This document shows, piece by piece, positions 33,725-41,555 of a stretch of DNA of 44,449 nucleotides. The stretch comes from Candidatus Daviesbacteria bacterium (lineage in GTDB: Bacteria; Patescibacteriota; Microgenomatia; Daviesbacterales; UBA10151): contig JACQIX010000001.1 in NCBI GenBank assembly GCA_016198275.1, positions 1 to 44,449 on the forward strand. The letters are read 5' to 3'. Under the pieces are notes generated by a model that had not been told where the DNA came from, ran no database searches, and saw nothing but the letters and a program-made list of their open reading frames with translations. How positions within the stretch are numbered: position 1 is the first letter of the stretch; each line of letters starts with the position of its first letter. A program made the position numbers and the translations under genes.

Positions 33725-34213
33725 ATGGCAGATCAACCACAAGCTGAAGAGGCTAAGAATCAAGAACTACCTCAAACTGAACCAGCCAAACAAGAAAAAG
33801 CTGAGGAACCTAAAAAAGAGTCTAAAGCATTATCAGTAAATCTTGAAAAAATAATTGATACCATTGAGAAACTCTCTGTTTTAGAACTGGCTGATTTAGT
33901 TCATGCTTTGGAAGACAGGTTTGGTGTTTCAGCTTCTGCTCCGGTAGCAGTAGCTGCAGGATCAGCAAGTGCAGCTGCAGGAGAGCCGCAGGAGGAAAAA
34001 ACTACCTTTAATGTAGTTCTAACTGCAGGGGGAGCCAATAAAATTGCCGTTATTAAGGCTGTTCGGGAATTGGTGCAAACTTTAGGCTTGAAAGAAGCAA
34101 AAGACTTAGTGGAAGGAACTCCAAAACCGGTTTTAGAATCAGTTAATAAAGCTACCGCGGAGGAGGCTAAGAATAAACTTACAGCAGCCGGAGCCACTGT
34201 AGAACTACAGTAA
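33725..34213 (+). CDS. rplL: 50S ribosomal protein L7/L12 with N-terminal extension
   Basis: A 162-aa L7/L12; the usual length is about 120-130. The first 37 or so residues (rich in Glu, Lys, Pro) are extra. The dimerisation domain ([24 protein letters not shown]), Ala-rich hinge and C-terminal domain ([22 protein letters not shown] through [11 protein letters not shown]) are complete. Forms the ribosomal stalk with L10; starts 3 bases after rplJ. Confidence 0.96.
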   Translation: MADQPQAEEAKNQELPQTEPAKQEKAEEPKKESKALSVNLEKIIDTIEKLSVLELADLVHALEDRFGVSASAPVAVAAGSASAAAGEPQEEKTTFNVVLTAGGANKIAVIKAVRELVQTLGLKEAKDLVEGTPKPVLESVNKATAEEAKNKLTAAGATVELQ

Positions 34214-34397
34214 TAGCAACGCGGACTAAACGATATCCTAGGCTAGTAACGGCTCTGATATGACAATTCATACTGACGGGAGAATCACCAATTTTTCTGC
34301 AAATGCGACATATATGAGTTTTAAAAGGATTATTCCTGTCGCTTAGGGATTCAAAAACTGACTTAAGTTTATTATCCCAATAAAACCTGATTGGTTA
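34214..34397. other. Intergenic region after rplL
   Basis: No gene or tRNA found and no clear terminator with a T-run. Nothing supports a function. Confidence 0.4.
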
Positions 34398-34427
34398 TTG
34401 ACACTCTCTGTTTTGTTATGATATACA
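34398..34427 (+). promoter_or_regulatory. Promoter of the HTH gene
   Basis: TTGACA (34398-34403) and TATACA (34422-34427) at 18 bases, or GATATA at 16. Start of transcription is expected near 34434, just before the palindrome. Confidence 0.6.
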
Positions 34428-34439
34428 AAGAAATAGAAT

Positions 34440-34471
34440 GTCAGAGAAGATCATTAATGATCTTCTCTGAC
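34440..34471. promoter_or_regulatory. Perfect 32-base palindrome before the HTH gene
   Basis: TCAGAGAAGATCATT is followed directly by its exact complement AATGATCTTCTCTGA, and G/C at the outer ends extends it to 16-base arms. It lies between the predicted transcription start and the ATG at 34481. It could be an operator for the HTH protein or an RNA hairpin controlling its translation. Confidence 0.75.
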
Positions 34472-34480
34472 CATATAAAT

Positions 34481-34714
34481 ATGGCAGATAAGTTATCACT
34501 TGAAAATTTACCTGATCTACTGACAGTTAGAGAAGTAGCCCAAGTTCTAAGAGTTTCCCCTCTCACTATTAAAAGATGGGGAAAAAGAGGAAAACTTCCT
34601 GCAATTAGAATAAATTCCAGAGGAGACAGAAGATATAAAAAAGAAGCTGTACTTTGGTTATTAGGCATTACACAGAAAGTTTTATCTTCTGATAGCTCTA
34701 CATCAAATTATTAA
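34481..34714 (+). CDS. MerR/excisionase-type helix-turn-helix protein
   Basis: A 77-aa DNA-binding protein: LLTVREVAQVLRVSPLTIKRWGKRGKLPAIRIN is a winged helix of the HTH_17/excisionase type, followed by GDRRYKKEAVLWLL. I chose ATG 34481 (MADKLSLENLPDLL) because the longer frame would have to cross the palindrome and begins upstream of the promoter. It stands alone and may regulate itself through the palindrome. It could also be an Xis-like factor of a lost element. Confidence 0.8.
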   Translation: MADKLSLENLPDLLTVREVAQVLRVSPLTIKRWGKRGKLPAIRINSRGDRRYKKEAVLWLLGITQKVLSSDSSTSNY

Positions 34715-34796
34715 TTTTCAATTAGATTTTAATCTTAGCACTTTTGCGTAATTATTGCTAATATATCCTGAATATGTTGTCAGAAAAGCCTAATGA

Positions 34797-35303
34797 CTAT
34801 TCTGTCATTATTTGGGGATGAACACGGTAGTTTGGATTTTTTGCAAAAGAAATTTCTCCCTTTTTTTCAACAATGTAATAAGCAAAACCTTTTTTAGCAA
34901 CTAATGATTTTACATCTTTATATTTTGCGTCAAGAAAACTATTTCTTAAAACTACCAGGAAATTATTGCCGGTATTGACAAGACACATTCCCCAACTGGC
35001 GGGAACTAAAACCTGCCTGCCCGCATTTAAACTGACTACCTTAAACTCTTTAGCCTCATCCAACTGATCATTCCTTTGCATAATCAAAATCCCTGATCCA
35101 TATAAACACTGAAAAGTCTGCATACCGGGGAAATTACTAAAATAACCCATGGTTTTGTTAAATTCTATGCCGTTTCTTCCTGGGGAAACTACAAATATTA
35201 GCTGAGTATTACTTTTGATTAAAGAATAAGGCTCTTTTATCTCCCCCTTAACTCCTTTCATCAAAAAAGGCTTTAAATCTGCAGTCTTTCTAACTATTAT
35301 CAT
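34797..35303 (-). CDS. Cupin-fold protein, glucose-6-phosphate-isomerase-like
   Basis: A 168-aa single-domain protein. LYGSGILIMQRND, VSLNAGRQVLVPASWGMCLVNTGNNFLVVLRN follow the beta-barrel pattern of the cupin GPI family (archaeal-type phosphoglucose isomerase). The usual metal-binding HxH is not evident, so the enzymatic role is doubtful. Its start overlaps the end of the WecG-type gene by 14 bases, making it the last gene of the mreB operon. Confidence 0.6.
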   Translation of the reverse strand: MIIVRKTADLKPFLMKGVKGEIKEPYSLIKSNTQLIFVVSPGRNGIEFNKTMGYFSNFPGMQTFQCLYGSGILIMQRNDQLDEAKEFKVVSLNAGRQVLVPASWGMCLVNTGNNFLVVLRNSFLDAKYKDVKSLVAKKGFAYYIVEKKGEISFAKNPNYRVHPQIMTE

Positions 35304-36012
35304 TATTCCAGATTAACATAAACAAATATTTAATCAAAGCCAGTTGTCTTTTTACTCTCCAAGGCTGAATAATTAATCTAAATAACCACTCAAAACCTAA
35401 ATTCCTAATCCATTTAGGTGCCCTGGACACACTACCTGAAAGATAATCAAAAGCCCCTCCAACTCCCATCACTATATGCACCGGCAGATTATTTAAATTA
35501 TTGGCAATCCATTTTTCCTGTTTTATATGCCCAAAAGCCACAAAAAGGATATCGAGAGCAGGAATGTTACGGATGATGCTGCGGGCTGACAGGACCCCAG
35601 GTAACTCAGCTTGAACTTCTCCACCACTTTCTGCAAACCCTACTTTCAGTTTTGGATATTTCTTCATCAAGCACTCAGCTGATTTCTTTGCTACTTCCCC
35701 CCTTCCCCCTAAAAAGCCTACTGTAAAGCCTTTTTCAGAAGATAACTTAATTAACTCTTCCATAAAATCAGTGCCGGAAAAAGTATTTTTAACTTTCCCG
35801 GAAATTTTCAACCCTATGCCATCTGGAATACTTAAATCTGCTTTATTTAGAATACTCTTAAATACTGAGTCTTTTTGGGCTGCCACTAAAAATTCCGGAT
35901 TTGGGGTGACTACATAATGTTTTCCAGGATTCCAAATCCATTTTTCTACAATTGATAAAGCTTCATCAATTTTCAGATCATCAATTTTTACTCCTAAAAC
36001 TTCTTTTCTCAT
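35290..36012 (-). CDS. WecG/TagA/CpsF-family glycosyltransferase
   Basis: A 240-aa GT26-type enzyme that adds N-acetylmannosamine or a related sugar to a lipid-linked acceptor. Motifs: HYVVTPNPEFLVAAQKD, SIPDGIGL, GFLGGRGEVAKKSAE and LFVAFGHIKQEKWI with VGGAFDYLSGSVSRAPKW. Full length for the family. Start overlaps the GT4 gene stop by 4 bases. Likely builds a surface glycan with its neighbour. Confidence 0.92.
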   Translation of the reverse strand: MRKEVLGVKIDDLKIDEALSIVEKWIWNPGKHYVVTPNPEFLVAAQKDSVFKSILNKADLSIPDGIGLKISGKVKNTFSGTDFMEELIKLSSEKGFTVGFLGGRGEVAKKSAECLMKKYPKLKVGFAESGGEVQAELPGVLSARSIIRNIPALDILFVAFGHIKQEKWIANNLNNLPVHIVMGVGGAFDYLSGSVSRAPKWIRNLGFEWLFRLIIQPWRVKRQLALIKYLFMLIWNNDNS

Positions 36013-37178
36013 ACACTATCCAGCACTTTTAACGTTTCCTTTGCACATTTCTCCCAGGAAAATCTCATGACATTCTCAAACCCTCTTTTTATTAACTGTA
36101 ATCTGTAATTTGTAATCTGTAATCTCTCCATTGCTTCTACTATATCACCTACATTATAAGGATCAACCAACAAAGCTTCCTTACCAGCTACCTCAGGCAT
36201 AGAGGAAATGTTGGAGGTTATCACCGGACAACCACAAGCCTGGGCTTCCAAAATCGGCAGGCCAAACCCTTCAAAAAGAGATGGAAAAGTTAGGGCAATT
36301 GCCCCGGAATAAAGTGCCGGCAAATCCTTATCAGGCACATATCCTAAAAATTTAACTCTATCTTTTATACCTAATTTTTTTGGCAACTGATAAATCTCAT
36401 CACTTATCCACCCTTTAGAACCGGCAATAACTAATTTAATCGATTTATGATTTATGATTAATGATTTTAAATCTTTAATCTTTAATCTTTCATCGTTAAT
36501 CACCTCTTTAAGATTTATAAACCTGCTAAATGCAATAATTAAACGCCCAAGATTCTTCCTTGGCTGTACTGTACCCACAAATAAAAAATATCTCTTTGGT
36601 TTTAATCTATATTGTTTCAAACTATTAACTAATAGGTAATTTTTATTCTCCTTAGCATGGTTAACCTGCTTAAATCTTTTATTATCAAAACCTTCATAAA
36701 CCACTGTTATTTTCTCAGGATCAATTCCAATTTTTTTCACCAAATCAGCCTTGGTGGCTTTTGAGACAGCAATGATTTTAGTAGCCCCTTTCAGCTGAAA
36801 CTTTTGCATTAAAGATAAATAAAGCCTTTGTTTAAATTGATGCATTTTTGGCAAATATTCAGATCCCAAATCATGCACAGTCACTACTGTTTTTAAACCC
36901 GGCCTTCGTATCAGAGGCAAAGTATGAGCCGGTACAAACAATATATCCAAATCATCTTTGAAAGTCTGTAAAGCCAACCCGCCTTGTGTCCAAAACCTGG
37001 GCAAGGCAATTTTTTTAATCAAAAAATTAGTTGGTAGTTGGTAGCGGGCCTTCGTGTAAATAATATAAGAATTTTTTTTATCGATCCTGGATAAAGTTTT
37101 TAATAAATGATACGTATAATTTTCTGTACCGGTCCTTTCGGGAATAAATGCTCTGGATCCATCAAAACCAATAACCAT
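36009..37178 (-). CDS. Glycosyltransferase family 4 with inserted heptamer repeats
   Basis: A 389-aa GT-B enzyme. FVGTVQPRKNLGRLI is the start of the C-terminal domain, and FPSLFEGFGLPILEAQACGCPVI contains the E-x7-E type nucleotide-sugar motif. Three places are swollen by short 7-base repeats: RYQLPTNFL (37028-37044), a Lys/Ile-rich INDERLKIKDLKSL segment (36442-36494) and ITNYRLQ (36097-36124). All keep the frame. It follows mreB by 7 bases, so is part of the shape and envelope operon. Confidence 0.9.
   Translation of the reverse strand: MVIGFDGSRAFIPERTGTENYTYHLLKTLSRIDKKNSYIIYTKARYQLPTNFLIKKIALPRFWTQGGLALQTFKDDLDILFVPAHTLPLIRRPGLKTVVTVHDLGSEYLPKMHQFKQRLYLSLMQKFQLKGATKIIAVSKATKADLVKKIGIDPEKITVVYEGFDNKRFKQVNHAKENKNYLLVNSLKQYRLKPKRYFLFVGTVQPRKNLGRLIIAFSRFINLKEVINDERLKIKDLKSLIINHKSIKLVIAGSKGWISDEIYQLPKKLGIKDRVKFLGYVPDKDLPALYSGAIALTFPSLFEGFGLPILEAQACGCPVITSNISSMPEVAGKEALLVDPYNVGDIVEAMERLQITNYRLQLIKRGFENVMRFSWEKCAKETLKVLDSV
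36097..36124. repeat. Heptamer repeat TGTAATC/T x4 in the GT4 gene
   Basis: Four tandem 7-base units, the second with a final T instead of C. Confidence 0.9.
36442..36494. repeat. Compound heptamer repeat in the GT4 gene
   Basis: GATTTAT, GATTTAT, GATTAAT, GATTTTA, then units of TTTAATC and TTTCATC. All have a period of 7 with drift. Confidence 0.8.
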
Positions 37179-37185
37179 AAACTAA

Positions 37186-38202
37186 TTATCTTTTACTTAC
37201 CGACCGTTTGTATAGATCCAGGTTTTCCAAAGCCAATCCTGTTCCCAAAGCCACACAAAGCAGTGGATTCTCAGCCAAAGCAGCAGGCACGCCTAAGGAT
37301 TCTGTTAACAGTTTATCCAAATTCCTTAAAAGCGAGGATCCTCCGCTCATCACAATCCCTTTATTAATAATATCCGATGCCAACTCCGGCGGAATTTGTT
37401 CTAAAACCCCCTTAACAGCTGCCACAATTTTTTTAGTTATTTCAGAAATTACTTCTGTCACCTCATCCGAGGAGATTTCGATTGTTTTGGGTAAACCAGT
37501 AAAAACATCCCTGCCGCGGATCTCCATTTTTTGCAATTCCGAAACCTTCAGGGGAGTGGCCGACCCAATCTGAATTTTTACTTCTTCAGCCATTCTTTCC
37601 CCAATGATTAGATTGTGCTTTTTACGGACAAAATTTTGGATGGCTTCATCAATTTTATTGCCACCAACTCTGACAGATGAATGAACTACTACTCCTCCCA
37701 AACAAATTACAGCTGCCTCGGTAGTTCCACCTCCAATATCCACAATCATATTGCCGGAAGGATTGGCTATGGGGATTTTGGCTCCAATGGCCGCAGCCAA
37801 AGGTTCATCAATTAAAAAAGCTGTCTTTGCTCCGGCAGAAAGAGTAGCATCCAAGATGGCCCTTCTTTCTACTGATGTCACCCCGGCAGGTGCACAAATC
37901 ATTACCTCAGGCTTAAAAATTCTTGATGGTCCGCAGACCTTATCCAAAAAGTAACGGATCATTGCCTCGGTAATAATATAGTCTGCAATCACCCCATCTC
38001 TCATCGGGCGGGAAGCTAAAATATTACCAGGGGTTCTACCTAACATTTCTTTGGCCTCGTTACCAACAGCTAAAACCCGGTTATCATCAGTTGTCACAGC
38101 TACTACAGTAGGCTCATTTAGTACAATCCCATGACCAGCCAAATAAACTAAAGAATTGGCTGTACCAAGATCAATACCTACTCGTTTTGAGAAATTAAAC
38201 AT
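37186..38202 (-). CDS. mreB: Rod-shape protein MreB (actin-like)
   Basis: A 338-aa actin homologue. GIDLGTANSLVYL is the phosphate-1 loop, IVDIGGGTTEAAVI phosphate-2, and GIVMSGGSSLLRNLD the adenosine motif; membrane-associated filaments direct wall synthesis. Normal length. A TAGAAT -10 box ends 6 bases before the ATG, so the message is probably leaderless. First gene of an operon with GT4, WecG-like and cupin genes. Confidence 0.96.
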   Translation of the reverse strand: MFNFSKRVGIDLGTANSLVYLAGHGIVLNEPTVVAVTTDDNRVLAVGNEAKEMLGRTPGNILASRPMRDGVIADYIITEAMIRYFLDKVCGPSRIFKPEVMICAPAGVTSVERRAILDATLSAGAKTAFLIDEPLAAAIGAKIPIANPSGNMIVDIGGGTTEAAVICLGGVVVHSSVRVGGNKIDEAIQNFVRKKHNLIIGERMAEEVKIQIGSATPLKVSELQKMEIRGRDVFTGLPKTIEISSDEVTEVISEITKKIVAAVKGVLEQIPPELASDIINKGIVMSGGSSLLRNLDKLLTESLGVPAALAENPLLCVALGTGLALENLDLYKRSVSKR

Positions 38203-38208
38203 CTCTAG

Positions 38209-38214
38209 ATTCTA
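38209..38214 (-). promoter_or_regulatory. -10 box of mreB, leaderless spacing
   Basis: TAGAAT on the minus strand with a 6-base gap to the ATG; no ribosome site. Confidence 0.45.
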
Positions 38215-38281
38215 TCAACCAGTTAACCTAGTCACAAGATATACTAAATAAGTTAAACTGTATCAAGTAGTATGCAGAATA

Positions 38282-39415
38282 CTATTTAAGGTTTATCCCA
38301 TACAGATTTGGCTCAGAGGCAGTAGGGGTTGGGAATGAGCTAATGATTACTAACCTGGATGAATCCGGCCAAGGGAAAACAAAATCATCAATGAAATTTC
38401 CGGCATAAATTACTGCTTTATTAAGCCCGTCAAAATCAACAATAGAGATAGTTTTCTCTTCTACCAAGATAATATGTTTTGAATCGGGCAGCCAAGCATG
38501 AAAACGGGCAGCAGGCAAACTATAATCCTTTCTATCTTCAGAATCATAAACTTTAAAACTTAATTTGCTCTCATCTTTTTGATCCTTTTTCAGATTTTCC
38601 ACCTTCTCTACTGACTCTACTGACATAAACTTAGTTTCATCGGGCGACCATCTAAGCAGGGCAGAATCTGAAGCAATTTTTCTCAATTTATTATTTTTGA
38701 TTGTTTCTATTCTGGAAACTTCCTTGGCTTTGGTATCATCTTCCCAAGACTTAAGCGTTGCCTCTAAAATGGCTGTGATATCTTTGGGCTCTGAATTTAG
38801 AGAATCGGAATTTAACAAATAATTATTACTGTCAACAGTTGCTAAAACCTGCTTTGAGTCAGGAGACCACCTTAAGGTGGATTTTGAGAAATCTGCTAAA
38901 GTGTTTGTTGCTATTTGATGAGGTTCTGAGAAACGGGCAAAAGAAAGCGGCTGATTACGGGCCATAGTCCAAACCCAAACTCCTCCCTTTTTGCCTTGTG
39001 GTACAACATAGGCCAATTTTGAACCATCAGGACTAAGTATGGGAGCAACTACTCCGCTAAAAGTTAAGGGGTAAACTGTAGGAATAGCCGGGAAAAGGGT
39101 AATTTTTAACTCAGTTACTAACCCTTCGGAAACCTTAACATCCTTTTCCCAAGGAATAAATCCCTCTTTTACTACTTTAATAGAATAATTTTTAGGCGCA
39201 AGCGAGGAAATAGTGGCATTGGTGGAGGTAGTTAAGTGTCCGTCCACAAAAACAGAAGCCGCATCCGGTTCTGAGGCCGCATTAATAATACCTGTTCCTA
39301 CAATCCTTTTTTCTTTGGCAGAAAAACTATAACCTTTTGCTAAAAAAATGGCAATGCCGGCAGCAGCAGCTATAATTAAAAGTGTCGCTATGGTAACAAT
39401 AAAACGTTTGCTCAT
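38282..39415 (-). CDS. PEGA-domain and beta-propeller-like membrane-anchored protein
   Basis: A 377-aa protein. An N-terminal membrane helix (about 6-26) is followed by a PEGA domain (ASVFVDGHLTTSTNATISSLAPKNYSIKVVKEGFIPWEKDV, about 54-94), then TolB/WD40-like repeats recognisable by LSPDGSKLAYV, LRWSPDSKQVLA, LRWSPDETKFMS and WLPDSKHIIL. Probably an extracytoplasmic binding protein. TATACC ends 5 bases before the ATG. The sortase gene lies 39 bases upstream. Confidence 0.8.
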   Translation of the reverse strand: MSKRFIVTIATLLIIAAAAGIAIFLAKGYSFSAKEKRIVGTGIINAASEPDAASVFVDGHLTTSTNATISSLAPKNYSIKVVKEGFIPWEKDVKVSEGLVTELKITLFPAIPTVYPLTFSGVVAPILSPDGSKLAYVVPQGKKGGVWVWTMARNQPLSFARFSEPHQIATNTLADFSKSTLRWSPDSKQVLATVDSNNYLLNSDSLNSEPKDITAILEATLKSWEDDTKAKEVSRIETIKNNKLRKIASDSALLRWSPDETKFMSVESVEKVENLKKDQKDESKLSFKVYDSEDRKDYSLPAARFHAWLPDSKHIILVEEKTISIVDFDGLNKAVIYAGNFIDDFVFPWPDSSRLVIISSFPTPTASEPNLYGINLK

Positions 39416-39426
39416 CTTAAGGTATA

Positions 39427-39448
39427 TTAAGTTACTTTAGTAACTTAA
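39427..39448. promoter_or_regulatory. 22-base palindrome between sortase and PEGA genes
   Basis: TTAAGTTACT-TT-AGTAACTTAA, ten-base arms with a two-base centre, directly upstream of the PEGA gene's -10 box. No T-run, so an operator is more likely than a terminator. Confidence 0.5.
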
Positions 39449-39454
39449 GTCAAA

Positions 39455-40153
39455 TCAGCTAGAAACCATCTTCGCTCTGACGATTAATCTATTAAGTAAA
39501 GTTCCCGGCGGATCACAAGTCTGCAAAGTTAAAACAGGCAATTCATAACGGTCAGTTAAGTAAGAAACATCATCAGGTCTAACTATCACTTTATCAAACA
39601 CAATATAATCATACCTCTTGTCTTTGTAAAAAATTATCACCCGGTCCCCTTTTTCCAACTCTCTTAACAAATAAAATACAGCATTGAACCTGATAATATT
39701 CCAAGGAGCATCTGTTGAATGAGAGAAAAGGTATAAGTTGCCTGGCTGTCCGGGAGGAGTTGAGCCTAAGGCCTCTGCCACACCTCCTTGTAGGGCTTGA
39801 ACATACTCTTTTTCGTTAGCCGGGTTAACATTGGCTATTATTTTGGCATTAGCATTAATCTTTTCAATCACTATGCCGTATTCTGTAGAAACAGATACAA
39901 TACTATTATCCTCAGCGCTGATTAGGCTAAAGTCATTTGGGCCGACAGGATTTGTTTGGGAATCAGAAGGTTTAGATTCTTTTTGCCGGGTCGAAGCCAC
40001 AAATCTTTTAATCCCTAAAATCCTATCTGCTCTATATTTAAGTTCTGCCCCAATCAGTGGTCCAAACAAAAACACCAGACTAAAAAGGCCGATAAAAAAT
40101 ATCAGGTACCCCAAAAATCTGACAGTTAATATTAGTTTATATCTTCTGGACAT
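39455..40153 (-). CDS. Sortase (class D/E-like)
   Basis: A 232-aa membrane-anchored transpeptidase that joins surface proteins to the wall or to each other. One N-terminal helix (about 10-32), then the sortase barrel with His145 (FSHST), Cys213 (LQTCDPPGT) and Arg222 or Arg226. The complete catalytic set is present. No LPXTG-type protein was found in the window, so its substrate lies elsewhere or uses another signal. The ATG is 7 bases downstream of the tRNA-Arg end. Confidence 0.9.
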   Translation of the reverse strand: MSRRYKLILTVRFLGYLIFFIGLFSLVFLFGPLIGAELKYRADRILGIKRFVASTRQKESKPSDSQTNPVGPNDFSLISAEDNSIVSVSTEYGIVIEKINANAKIIANVNPANEKEYVQALQGGVAEALGSTPPGQPGNLYLFSHSTDAPWNIIRFNAVFYLLRELEKGDRVIIFYKDKRYDYIVFDKVIVRPDDVSYLTDRYELPVLTLQTCDPPGTLLNRLIVRAKMVSS

Positions 40154-40159
40154 ATGTAG

Positions 40160-40233
40160 TATCCCTGCCCAGATTCGAACTGGGGACCCCCTCGTTAGGA
40201 CCGAGGTGCTCTATCCAACTGAGCTACAGGGAC
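40160..40233 (-). tRNA. tRNA-Arg (CCT)
   Basis: Acceptor GTCCCTG/CAGGGAT (one G:T), D-stem GCTC/GAGC, anticodon stem CCTCG/CGAGG with loop GTCCTAA (anticodon CCT), T-arm CCCAG-TTCGAAT-CTGGG. Discriminator A, no encoded CCA. TATACA precedes it on the minus strand. Confidence 0.93.
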
Positions 40234-40276
40234 AAACTGTATAATTTTATCATTTTAAGGGATATAATGTTAGCTG

Positions 40277-40348
40277 CGGAGAGTAGGTCATCGGTAGACC
40301 GCTCGCTTCGGGGGCGAGAAGTAGAGGGTTCAATTCCCTCCTCTCCGA
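40277..40348 (+). tRNA. tRNA-Pro (CGG)
   Basis: Acceptor CGGAGAG/CTCTCCG with the C1:G72 pair of bacterial tRNA-Pro, D-stem GGTC/GACC, anticodon stem CTCGC/GCGAG with loop TTCGGGG (anticodon CGG), T-arm GAGGG-TTCAATT-CCCTC. Discriminator A, CCA not encoded. TATAAT at 40263-40268. Confidence 0.92.
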
Positions 40349-40390
40349 CATACACTTGATAATTTGTACAATATGTACTAATATCTAATT

Positions 40391-40669
40391 ATGATATTAA
40401 CTGTTTCTGTAAGCGAATTGAGAAATAATTTATCTTCATATCTAACTAAAGTTACTGAGGGAAACCAACTTCTAATAAAGAATGGTAAAAAGAAAATTAC
40501 AATTGCCCAAATTAGCAAGATCCACTCTTTTGATAAAAATTCATTTAAGCAAACATTATTAAAATCAGCTGGTGTCTTTACTGTGGATAATCATCCTGAG
40601 TGGGCAACCAAGAAAAAAGTCATTGCTTGGCTCAGAAAAACCCGCCTTAATAACCAAAGATTCTTTTAA
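40391..40669 (+). CDS. Phd/YefM-type antitoxin
   Basis: A 92-aa protein. TVSVSELRNNLSSYLTKVTEGNQLLIKNGKKKITIAQIS is the DNA-binding N-terminus of Phd/YefM antitoxins; the C-terminal part would wrap the toxin. It directly precedes a PIN-domain toxin with one base between them, the usual order and spacing for a type II pair. Confidence 0.85.
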   Translation: MILTVSVSELRNNLSSYLTKVTEGNQLLIKNGKKKITIAQISKIHSFDKNSFKQTLLKSAGVFTVDNHPEWATKKKVIAWLRKTRLNNQRFF

Positions 40670-40670
40670 A

Positions 40671-41045
40671 ATGTACCTCATTGATACTGATATATTAATT
40701 TGGATTTTAAGAAATAATCAAAAAATTATTAAGAAAATCTCTGATCTAGCTGATAAAGATGACCTTTGTATCTCTGTGATGTCCATTGCTGAAATATATC
40801 AAAATGTTTTTCCTTCTGAACTACCAGATACCCAAGACCTGATAAATACGCATATAATCTTTGAAGTTGACCATAAAATAGCTAAAATGGGCGGTCTTTA
40901 TTGGCAACAGTACTCAAAACAATTAAAGAATCTAACTCTGGCAGATTGCCTTATAGCAGCAACCGCCAACACAAATAAGGCTATCTTAGTTTCATTAAAC
41001 AGAAAACACTTCCCCATGAAGGATATTAAATTATTGGATTTTTAA
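40671..41045 (+). CDS. VapC-like PIN-domain toxin
   Basis: A 124-aa ribonuclease toxin. MYLIDTDILIWILRNN supplies the first Asp, SVMSIAEIYQNV the Glu, and LADCLIAATANTN the later Asp of the PIN active site. I chose ATG 40671, right after the antitoxin stop; the longer frame from 40572 would overlap the antitoxin gene and lengthen the N-terminus beyond the family. Its 3' end overlaps the convergent ndk by 15 bases. Confidence 0.88.
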   Translation: MYLIDTDILIWILRNNQKIIKKISDLADKDDLCISVMSIAEIYQNVFPSELPDTQDLINTHIIFEVDHKIAKMGGLYWQQYSKQLKNLTLADCLIAATANTNKAILVSLNRKHFPMKDIKLLDF

Positions 41046-41546
41046 TCCAAACCATAGTTTGATTTCTTTTTCAGCTTCTTCTGGGGAACCTGAAGCATGG
41101 ATTAAGTTATAAACAGGTCTTCCCTCCTGATTGGCTTGCAAGATAGAATCTGTGCCTAAATCTCCCCTGATAGTCCCTTTTTCCGCAGTTGTAGGATCGG
41201 TAAACCCGGTTATTTTGCGGGCCACCAAAACTGCATCTTCTCCTTCCAAAAGAAGAACCACAATTGGACCTGAGGTAATAAACTTTCTCAGCCAACTGAC
41301 CACCTTTCTCCCTTGATCTTCAGCTGATTTTACCTGTTGCCCCGCAGCAATGGTTTTTTCCCCAATTGAGCGTAAATATTGAGGGTCCATTGGATAGTGT
41401 TTTTCAACCAAATCATTCGGGGCCGTCATGTCTTTTCTTTTTACTACCTTAAGTCCCACAGCCTCATATCTTTTGATGATCTCCGAAGTAAAACCCCCAG
41501 CCACCCCATCAGGCTTAATTATTATTAAAGTTCTTTCCACCATCAA
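41031..41546 (-). CDS. ndk: Nucleoside diphosphate kinase
   Basis: Transfers phosphate from ATP to NDPs. ERTLIIIKPDGVAGG at the start and the catalytic His150 in NLIHASGSPEEAEKEI. At 171 aa it is about 20 residues longer than common NDKs (about 140-150), the extra residues lying in the middle (HYPMDPQYLRSIGEK, VKSAEDQGRK), as in some CPR/archaeal forms. Last gene of the argS operon. Confidence 0.94.
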   Translation of the reverse strand: MMVERTLIIIKPDGVAGGFTSEIIKRYEAVGLKVVKRKDMTAPNDLVEKHYPMDPQYLRSIGEKTIAAGQQVKSAEDQGRKVVSWLRKFITSGPIVVLLLEGEDAVLVARKITGFTDPTTAEKGTIRGDLGTDSILQANQEGRPVYNLIHASGSPEEAEKEIKLWFGLKIQ

Positions 41547-41555
41547 ATTATTATA

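Noticed and set aside
33383-36494. CRISPR-like array
   Set aside because: The repeats are 7-base tandem units without spacers and lie inside coding genes.
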